Shown piece after piece: positions 8,401-12,922 of a stretch of 12,922 nt of DNA. The first letter of the stretch is position 1. Each line of letters begins with the position of its first letter. The position numbers and the translations under genes were made by a program. The DNA comes from Euperipatoides rowelli. Lineage: Eukaryota > Onychophora > Udeonychophora > Euonychophora > Peripatopsidae. Location of the stretch: assembly GCA_003024985.2 (NCBI GenBank), contig PXIH01S0037353.1. The stretch is one strand, 5' to 3'. The notes under the pieces are model-generated. The model saw nothing but the letters and a program-made list of their open reading frames with translations, had not been told where the DNA came from and did no database searches.

Positions 8401-10152
8401 ACAATTAACTAATCAGAATTGATGACATACATGAAATATTGTATTAACAATAAGCCGCAAAACTGAAAGGAGGCCGTAAAATAAATCAAAGGGACGAACT
8501 ACTACTTGAACTACCAGTGCAACCACAAAATAAATAATGATCAGTTTGTAATGGTGGAAGCCATTTCAATTGAGTAAACAAGATTTATATGTGCAAGCTT
8601 TTTTCATACTAAGAAAAACACACGCATACAAATAAAATCTCTTGAATAATTAGCATGTTAACTCACATGAAATCAATTATAATTGCATGCACTGTCAACA
8701 ACCTGGTATGTGATAAATATAATTAACACACTGGTGTGTTGCAGAAGTAAACAGCACAAGAACAGAAATTAGTATGATCTTCACATGGAGAACAAGAACA
8801 TAAGCAAATACAATAATGATTTGTTATATCTTTTTTTTTTAATCACTTAAGACTATATAATAAAAGTAATAAAGACAAACTGTCTAAACTACACTGTTGT
8901 TTTTAAAAATGGTATATATTATAAATATTTTATGTAATATTACATTTGATTAGACATTTGAATTCTTGATTTTACAAAATGCAACTTATGCATTTTGTAA
9001 AATTTACCAGATTTAAAGAAATAAAGTTAAGCAAGCCTGGCTACTCTTAACAAGTTGAGGTCTGAAGAATATCAGCTTGCATGAAATCAGGTTTTGTATT
9101 CCCAGATGGGTAAGATGAAATGTATGTGTGCAGTTGATGCACAACCTGTCGATGCGAATGAAATGCCCAACCTAAAATGTTTTTTTCTTGAACATAATTA
9201 CAAATATTGACAGCATTGATTCTGACATCAATATTTTATTGCTTGAAAACTTCAACTAAAAATAATACATTTGGAATTTATTTCCAACAAATCGTTATAT
9301 TTTAATATTTGTTTTACATATACTATAACTAGAAGATAAATTAGTAATCAAAATGTGTCCACATTTTCCTACAGATTTCTATTTGACAATTGTAATAATG
9401 CACTCTGCATCACCCCCCCCCCCCCGATACATTAGGAACTGACCACCAATTTATTTTACCTCTATTGAACAAAAAACACTAGCTTAAGCTATTTAGAATG
9501 TCGTTTGAGTCATGTATATAATATTGTATTTTTGTTTTGTTTTAAAGAAAATGTATTGTGATGTTGTAAAACATTGTTAACCCTTTCTCATGTTGTATTA
9601 AGTCCAATTTTATTTAGATCAGTTTGATAGTTATTTTCTTAAAAATGACAATTGAATAACACTATTTTTCTCAATAGTAGTTTAAAAGGATATGTTCCCG
9701 ATTCATTTCTTTTCCACTGGGTAAATGAAAAGTTTCACCTTCTAAGTTCATTAAGAGTTGTTCTTTATCAGCCATTTCACTAAAAAGTAAAAATAAATAA
9801 ATATCAAACCTGTATTTAATTTAATGTATTTAAAATTTTATAAATTAATAATACTTTTTTTTTTTTACTTTTTCTTCTTTTGTAATTTTTCCAACTTCTT
9901 AGATGCTTTTTCAATGGGTAACTACAAAGAAAAATAAAATTTGAATTGAATAGTCTCAAAAATATTTTTTTAAAAAAAATTGTCAATGCAATGAATGGAG
10001 GAAAATGAAGAATAGCCCTTATGACAAAAAAAAATCAATGTCTATTTTGTTATTTTAATATAAAATCTATAAGTATTGTAAAAGAAATAAATTACCTCAT
10101 CAAAGTTATCATCATCATCATCATCTGACAAGTCATTATTTTCTTCAGCAGC
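2368..10152 (-). CDS. NOP2: NOP2/NSUN1 28S rRNA m5C methyltransferase, internal part of gene (5 exons)
   Basis: NOP2 is a nucleolar protein that methylates a cytosine of large-subunit rRNA using S-adenosylmethionine and supports 60S subunit assembly. Five minus-strand exons join in one open frame of 132 codons (396 nt). In order I see an acidic stretch with six consecutive Asp, LPIEKASKKLEKLQKKK, FHLPSGKEM, LPDLVIVQQRIKDI, REIRRKRKDYLQVLRKDL and ALYYSYNGFLLEKL, ending at FLPLSE. This order and spacing match the part of animal NOP2 upstream of the catalytic domain; human has LLPIERAARK, APDLQRVHKRIQDI, LKKDLAIYYSYGDFLL and LFPLSE in the same places. The match is from memory, not a search. The methyltransferase domain with its catalytic cysteines should lie left of position 1. 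No N-terminal exon was found. Exon phases agree at every junction. Introns are 174, 89, 2458 and 4668 nt; three are GT-AG and one is AT-AC. Confidence 0.9.
2689..2707. repeat. A19 homopolymer
   Basis: Nineteen consecutive A inside NOP2 intron 4. No flanking duplication or retrotransposed body was seen next to it. Confidence 0.9.
3364..3546 (+). other. Unassigned exon-like open frame without ATG
   Basis: A plus-strand frame stays open for about 58 codons and ends TAG. Its latter part reads RQLAFSSSAVPLIQQVTGLD and REMMARFLGSSILAGYLIEI, preceded by CTGTACAG, which could be an acceptor. Base composition is less AT-rich than the surroundings. I do not recognise the protein. The opposite strand is also open here for about 55 codons, which weakens the coding case. 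Confidence 0.25.
3798..3833. repeat. Small inverted repeat GTTGGCA / TGCCAAC
   Basis: The seven-base arms are perfect and the spacer is 22 bases. The same GTTGGCA word forms the stem of a stronger hairpin 106 bases further on. Confidence 0.5.
3868..4020 (+). other. Unassigned 50-codon open frame
   Basis: The frame opens MAEVMTGLREIMELLRENMA and ends GCFIY before TGA. The first 22 residues look like an amphipathic helix. I recognise no family. It could be a relic of a mobile element gag-like segment or chance. It runs antisense to NOP2 inside intron 4, without visible splice or promoter context. Confidence 0.2.
3939..3963. repeat. Perfect 10-bp hairpin AGGTTGGCAC / GTGCCAACCT
   Basis: Ten paired bases enclose the five-base loop ACTAG. 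No T-run follows, and it lies in an intron of a polymerase II gene, so a bacterial-style terminator is not implied. It falls inside a 50-codon plus-strand open frame. Confidence 0.7.
4196..4960 (+). repeat. Tandem duplication, about 395 and 362 bp
   Basis: Two near-identical units begin CAGTRATTATAATTKGTCAG at 4196 and 4591. Both continue through CAGCTACTGTGG, AGTACATAAGAGTGCG, GTAAAAGCATC and GGAGGAAAATAAA to TATCTTTTACGATGGCA. A third start appears at 4953 (CAGTAATTATTTTTTTAA). Identity between the units is roughly 90% by eye. An extra 27-bp echo of the TTTTACGATGGCA junction (4553 and 4580) lengthens the first unit. The 64- and 97-codon open frames here (4138..4332, 4560..4853) are not conserved across the copies and are probably not coding. 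Confidence 0.85.
5281..5358 (-). repeat. Diverged inverted relative of the 4220..4330 repeat
   Basis: Read on the minus strand this gives GATGTTTTTTTAAAAAAACT, then CCGAGTAAATGTACACATCA, then CAGAGTAC, CAGAGCGAGAC and AATCCGAG. The duplicated unit at 4225 has GTACGTTTTTTTAAAAATTC, then CGAGCAGTCGGAGTAC and AGAGTGCGCTCTG. The shared T7A5 block next to CCGAG and the repeated CGGAG/AGAGYG words suggest a degraded inverted repeat that could mark the far end of one element. By-eye alignment only. Confidence 0.4.
7142..7235 (-). CDS. NOP2: NOP2 exon D (PDLxxVxxRIKDI helix)
   Basis: This 94-nt exon starts GTCAGCAACTTCC directly after an intron ending in AC. Two bases complete an Arg codon, then it encodes QQLPDLVIVQQRIKDIMYVL and ADFKTRREIR, ending with two bases of another Arg codon. 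It aligns residue by residue with human APDLQRVHKRIQDIVGIL and RDFGAQREE. The donor is AGAAG|GTAATG, a normal U2-type site. A CAG five bases inside the exon could act as an AG acceptor, but using it with the exon C end would break the frame. Confidence 0.92.
8725..8740. repeat. Near-perfect palindrome AACACAC-TG-GTGTGTT
   Basis: Seven-base arms enclose a two-base centre. It lies within the U12 intron; no function is implied. Confidence 0.6.
8969..9003. repeat. Perfect 15-bp hairpin
   Basis: ATTTTACAAAATGCA pairs with TGCATTTTGTAAAAT around the loop ACTTA. It lies inside the U12 intron, about 700 nt from the 5' splice site. It is too short for a typical animal pre-miRNA. Confidence 0.85.
9413..9425. 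repeat. C13 homopolymer
   Basis: Thirteen consecutive C, a G run in the NOP2 transcript, about 270 nt downstream of the U12 donor. Confidence 0.9.
9694..9779 (-). CDS. NOP2: NOP2 exon C (LPSG segment), ends at a U12-type donor
   Basis: This 86-nt exon follows the acceptor TTACTTTTTAG. One base completes the split Asn codon. It then encodes EMADKEQLLMNLE and GETFHLPSGKEMNRE, and ends with the first base of an Arg codon. The LPSG stretch corresponds to the VLPPAGEM region of human NOP2, upstream of the PDL-x-x-V-x-x-RI motif. There is no usable GT donor after this conserved stretch before an in-frame TGA 6 codons on. A GT inside the exon (AGAAG|GTGAAA) resembles a normal donor but would remove the conserved LPSG residues. 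The exon instead ends at GAAC|ATATCCTTTT, a textbook U12 5' splice site. Confidence 0.85.
9780..9868 (-). other. NOP2 intron 2 (89 nt, GT-AG)
   Basis: This short intron begins GTAAAAAAAA and ends TTTTTACTTTTTAG. It splits an Asn codon after its second base. Both junctions preserve the frame between exons B and C. Confidence 0.8.
9869..9921 (-). CDS. NOP2: NOP2 exon B (LPIEK basic helix)
   Basis: This 53-nt exon encodes LPIEKASKKLEKLQKKK plus two bases of an Asn codon completed by exon C. The acceptor TTTCTTTGTAG is strong. The donor is AA|GTAAAA, inside an A-rich run. The conserved start of the exon corresponds to the LLPIERAARK segment of human NOP2, which follows the acidic tract. If the donor were ignored, the frame would hit a TAA one codon later, so a Lys-rich terminal exon is the alternative reading. 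The perfect continuation into exon C argues against that. Confidence 0.85.
9922..10095 (-). other. NOP2 intron 1 in this window (174 nt, GT-AG)
   Basis: This short intron begins GTAATTTATT and ends TTTTTCTTTGTAG. It lies in phase 0 between the acidic exon and the LPIEK exon. Confidence 0.8.
10096..10152 (-). CDS. NOP2: NOP2 exon A (acidic segment)
   Basis: This 57-nt exon encodes 19 residues, beginning AAEENNDLS and continuing through six Asp to NFDE. The acceptor is a pyrimidine-rich ATTTTTCAG and the donor is GAG|GTAATT. Entry and exit are both phase 0, and the last Glu runs straight into LPIEK of the next exon. Human NOP2 also has a long acidic stretch just before its LLPIER segment. Taken alone an acidic exon says little; the link rests on the frame and on the adjacent exons. 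The (GAT)6 codon run is a trinucleotide repeat and could vary in length. Confidence 0.8.
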
Positions 10153-10569
10153 CTGAAAAATAATAATAGTGCTATTTATTAATGACCATAAACTAAATTA
10201 ATGAACTTAATTCATTAGAATAACCTGGCCCTGTATTCAGTGGTGTAGAGTACAGGTCATGGATTATAAGTCAGAGCTTTCCGTGTAAGGGCAAGCTCTG
10301 ATTTCTAACCTAAAAGTTTGTAAAAATATGAGAGGTTTATTAAAACTCCTGCAAAAACGTCGGCCATGTAATGACAAATATGTGAAATATGAAGTGAGAC
10401 TAGAAAACAGGTTTGTAATTCAAATATATTATCACAGTAAATATACAATAAAATATCTTATATCAAACATATACAATTTTAAAATGGTCTTGAGAATTAT
10501 AATATAGTGGTTGATGTACTAACACTAGTATGTCCGTGATAAAGAGATAGTAGGAAATTTTACTCTTAC

Positions 10570-11195
10570 CAGGGGTTATCATAGATAACACCTTCCTGGA
10601 GGTTTGTGTTGGTATTCTGGCTATATTATAACCTTGCAAATATATGACATCATTTCCTAGTCTTAGTTATAATAAGGGAAAGAGGAAGTTCAAGACTTGA
10701 TGGTAGTCTCGAACTTATACTGGGCCAAGTTTGTTACGGAGCCAATAGCTGGCTAACTAGCGATTGGAATACTTTTCTCTGACACTCAGATATTGACAGC
10801 CTGGGTGACAATCGTATGTAGGTGCCTGGATGACAATCAGGTCGAGAACCTGGAATGTCTATTTGAGAGCCCAGTTTCAGAATGATGATTTCCTTTTATA
10901 CTTTTAAACTGGGTTCAATCGATTCCTGAGAAAAGCATGTGCAATATTATTGGCTCCTGGATGAAAATAAGAGTCAATAACAAATAAATCGAATAGTTTT
11001 TGCCCACTGTGGTCTGCTCTTTTCTTCATTCAGCTGAATCCAGCCAAGTTGTTTGTCAGTTTCTATGGAGATGGTAGTAGCCAGTGATTGGTTCAAAATG
11101 TGGAAGGTTGGAATTACAAAAATTTCCTTTAGCCTCCAGGAGCACTTTTTATAAGTTGGACCCTGTAATAATTACGAAGTTATTCACAACCCCTA
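10570..11195. mobile_element. Candidate 626-bp TIR element, hAT-like ends
   Basis: The left end reads CAGGGGTTATCATAGATAAC. The right end on the opposite strand reads TAGGGGTTGTGAATAAC, giving an imperfect inverted repeat. CAGGGGTT-type ends are typical of hAT transposons. The 11-mer GTAGGAAATTT stands directly after the right end (11196) and nine bases before the left end (10550), so the duplication does not fit cleanly. CCTGGAGG near the left end and CCTCCAGG near the right end add inverted symmetry. Internal CCTGGRTGACAATC words repeat at about 10801 and 10828. No transposase frame is present. Confidence 0.45.
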
Positions 11196-11750
11196 GTAGG
11201 AAATTTATTATTTTATAACTGCTTTATATAATTATCATTATAGTTCTTTGAAAAATATTTTTCAAAATAATGGAAGTCAAGTTATATTTATCCCATTAGC
11301 TATATGTTAAATTGTTTGTTATTGTATGGATGATTCTACTAATATTGTTAGCACACACTTATGACAACTAATACAAATTACACTAAATAACATAATTTAC
11401 AGTATCATATTCTATTTATCATTATACAATATTATTGACTTGATTTACTTATTGTAATTAGTAAATAGTTAAATAATCATAAATTTATCAGAATGATAAA
11501 TGATTTAGTCTTATTTTTATAAATTAAATTATTTTATACAGTAATTACAGGCAAATATTTGAGTAATCCATAGCTTATTACATTAACAATATTATTTATT
11601 ATCAGACATGTTGCTAGGGTATGGAAGTACAGTTGCTGTATGGAAGATACTGTATAAGGAAAGGAGCTTACTTTCCGCACCCTAAGATGGCCACCAAAAC
11701 TGGGCATTAGAATATTAAATCTAGCACTGATTGAATGGAGAAAGGATGAA

Positions 11751-11767
11751 GGGGGGGGGGGGGGGGG
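11751..11767. repeat. G17 homopolymer
   Basis: Seventeen consecutive G, followed by AGGGG. It creates the artificial proline run in the minus-strand open frame over it. Confidence 0.9.
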
Positions 11768-12617
11768 AGGGGTCTTAAACATGACATTTTTTTCTTTTAT
11801 TTTCTCCATTAAAAGCGAGGGATTAGCTAAAATATGTTTTATATAAGAAAGGGAAAGCGCAGTTTTGGTTTGTTATAGTAATTCAAACAATCAGTAATAA
11901 GCCTGACTTAAGGTTTAATACAATAATTAGATTCAAGAATTCAAATGACTTTAAACCCGATTAGATAAATTTCATTTAATTTTTTTTAATATATATTATA
12001 CTGTATATATATTTTTAAATCTATCGGATTTAATTATTATCAAAATTTTGGTGGTACTGTATATGAATTGGTATTCTAAACAGAAGACCGGCACCCAATT
12101 TAATCATGCTGGGTTAATATCTGGAGACAAATTTAAAATTAAAGCAAAAATAAATATAGTATATAAATTTAGCAATACTGTATTAAGATCTTATACTGTA
12201 TAAAGAATTACAATTTTAGCTGCAAAATAGTAAAAACCCAATTGTACCATTGTGTGCACATTGAAGTCCATAAATGATTACCCCATTATAATTTGTTACA
12301 ACTCTTAAATATAGATACTTGTAATGAAACACAAATTTTAAAAATCAATACGTAAACTCATAAATTCTTAACGTGTCCTAAACATACATTGCAAACTAAT
12401 TGAAGATTTTGTTTCTACAAGCCACATATCACATCGAGCATTTTCCATTTTGAAGGACAATCATTGACAGTGCTCCTAGTGGTGAAAGTAGTATGCAGAA
12501 CAAACTTTTATAACTGCCCAAGTTTACCTGTAACAAAAATTCTTCAGCAAGTTTGATCTGTAAAACATTACAATCTGCTGAAATCATGGTAACAATTTTT
12601 AGACACCCTGCATTATA

Positions 12618-12922
12618 TGTGCATGAGTGACAATCGATAGAGGACATGATCTTTTCTTTCACTCATGCAGCTATCAGCACATTATCAATCTCCATCCTTA
12701 TCTTCCTAAGATACTGTATGTGCATCAATGATTGAATCTGTAAGAAATGACATTTTCTTTCACTCACACAGCTGTCAGCATATTATAATTCTCCATTCTT
12801 AACTACTGTATGTGCATCAGATTAATATATACCAGACATGATCTTTTCTTTCACTCATACAGCTGACAGCACATTATCAATCTCCATTATCTTTCTTATA
12901 TAAGATATAAGCATGAGTGTGA
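12618..12922 (+). repeat. Minisatellite, about 3 units of 91 to 101 bp, cut by window end
   Basis: Units start near 12618, 12719 and 12810 with TGTGCATSA. Each carries TTTTCTTTCACTCA, then CAGCTRTCAGCA or a close variant, then ATTATMAATCTCCAT. Spacing between matching points is 101 and 91 bp. GCATGAGTG at 12911 looks like the start of a fourth unit. Confidence 0.8.

Larger units (their letters stand above)
7236..9693 (-). other. NOP2 intron 3, U12-type AT-AC intron (2458 nt)
   Basis: In gene orientation the intron opens with ATATCCTTTT, which matches the U12 5' splice-site consensus RTATCCTTT at every position. It closes with TTTTTTAACTTGATAC. TTTTTTAAC resembles the U12 branch consensus TTCCTTRAC, with C-to-T changes only. 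The branch A to 3' end distance is short (about 8 nt). Joining GAAC to GTCAGCAA gives an in-frame Arg and restores the NOP2 alignment; GT-AG alternatives do not. Apart from the splice signals, the interior holds a 15-bp perfect hairpin (8969..9003), a C13 run (9413..9425), small palindromes and scattered TACTGTA heptamers. An 88-codon plus-strand open frame at 8156..8422 looks like chance. Confidence 0.88.
10153..12922. other. Sequence 5' of NOP2 exon A, no convincing gene
   Basis: This is presumably intron, perhaps with promoter sequence, upstream of exon A on the minus strand. The Lys/Arg-rich NOP2 N-terminus was looked for and not seen. The stretch contains a candidate TIR element (10570..11195), a G17 run (11751..11767) and a minisatellite at the right edge. 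Open frames of 91 codons (11534..11809) and 77 codons (12429..12662) on the minus strand are not supported: the first owes its proline run to the G17 tract, and the second overlaps the minisatellite. Confidence 0.6.

Noticed and set aside
8156-8422. 88-codon plus-strand open frame in the U12 intron
   Set aside because: I see no domain, no start or splice context, and composition like the surrounding intron. The CCCTGGGT/ACCCAGGG inverted repeat within it (8202..8265) is short and may be chance.
9738-9739. GT donor inside exon C (AGAAG|GTGAAA)
   Set aside because: It fits a major-class donor, but would drop the conserved LPSGKEM residues and leave the perfect U12 donor unexplained.
10911-10927. 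tRNA box B-like GGGTTCAATCGATTCC
   Set aside because: The flanking bases do not form a T-arm, and no box A or acceptor stem was seen, so neither a tRNA nor a clear SINE.
11672-11707. Possible first coding exon on the minus strand (MPSFGGHLRVRK followed by GTAAGC)
   Set aside because: The frame and donor would fit exon A, but the peptide does not resemble a NOP2 N-terminus and would make it far too short.
11534-11809. 91-codon minus-strand open frame with a polyproline run
   Set aside because: The prolines come from the G17 tract, and the rest has no recognisable motif.
12528-12557. 30-nt minus-strand microexon (IKLAEEFLLQ) with TTTTACAG acceptor and CAG|GTAAAC donor
   Set aside because: The splice sites are good, but no link to NOP2 or another protein can be shown; in AT-rich DNA such pairs arise by chance.
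1-12922. CRISPR array, prokaryotic operon or rRNA genes
   Set aside because: Spliceosomal introns and base composition show nuclear eukaryotic DNA. The repeats here lack regular spacer structure.

Overview
The window is AT-rich (roughly 70% A+T by eye), intron-rich eukaryotic DNA. It has long poly(A)/poly(T) runs, several short transposon-like elements and very little coding sequence. I read one real gene: an internal part of NOP2 (NSUN1, human p120/NOL1), the nucleolar cytosine-5 methyltransferase of large-subunit rRNA and a 60S assembly factor. It is on the minus strand. Five exons (10096..10152, 9869..9921, 9694..9779, 7142..7235, 2368..2473) join in one continuous frame of 132 codons. They cover the acidic stretch, the LPIEK basic segment, the LPSG segment and the helical region that precedes the SAM-methyltransferase domain. 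The N-terminus lies to the right of exon A or beyond the window. The catalytic domain lies beyond the left edge.

The most informative feature is the third intron (7236..9693). It does not use GT-AG. It begins ATATCCTTTT, a perfect minor-spliceosome (U12-type) donor, and ends in AC just after a TTTTTTAAC branch-like element. Only this AT-AC choice keeps the reading frame. Human NOP2/p120 is the gene whose AT-AC intron F became the model U12 substrate, so this looks like the same intron in a distant animal.

Organism: base composition, transposon types and protein similarity suggest a metazoan, probably an invertebrate. A tunicate-like genome is my guess, with low confidence. Animals and plants both have U12 introns, so the intron alone does not decide this.

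Layout from left to right. 1..2367 is the start of the intron after exon E and holds a 723-bp TIR element inserted in an older repeat. 2368..2473 is exon E. 2474..7141 is a 4.7-kb intron with hairpins, a tandem duplication and two unassigned short open frames. 7142..7235 is exon D. 7236..9693 is the U12 intron. 9694..10152 holds exons C, B and A with two short introns. 10153..12922 is sequence 5' of exon A with no convincing exon; it holds a candidate TIR element (10570..11195), a 17-base G run and a roughly 95-bp minisatellite at the right edge. A heptamer, TACTGTA, recurs across the whole window far more often than composition predicts.
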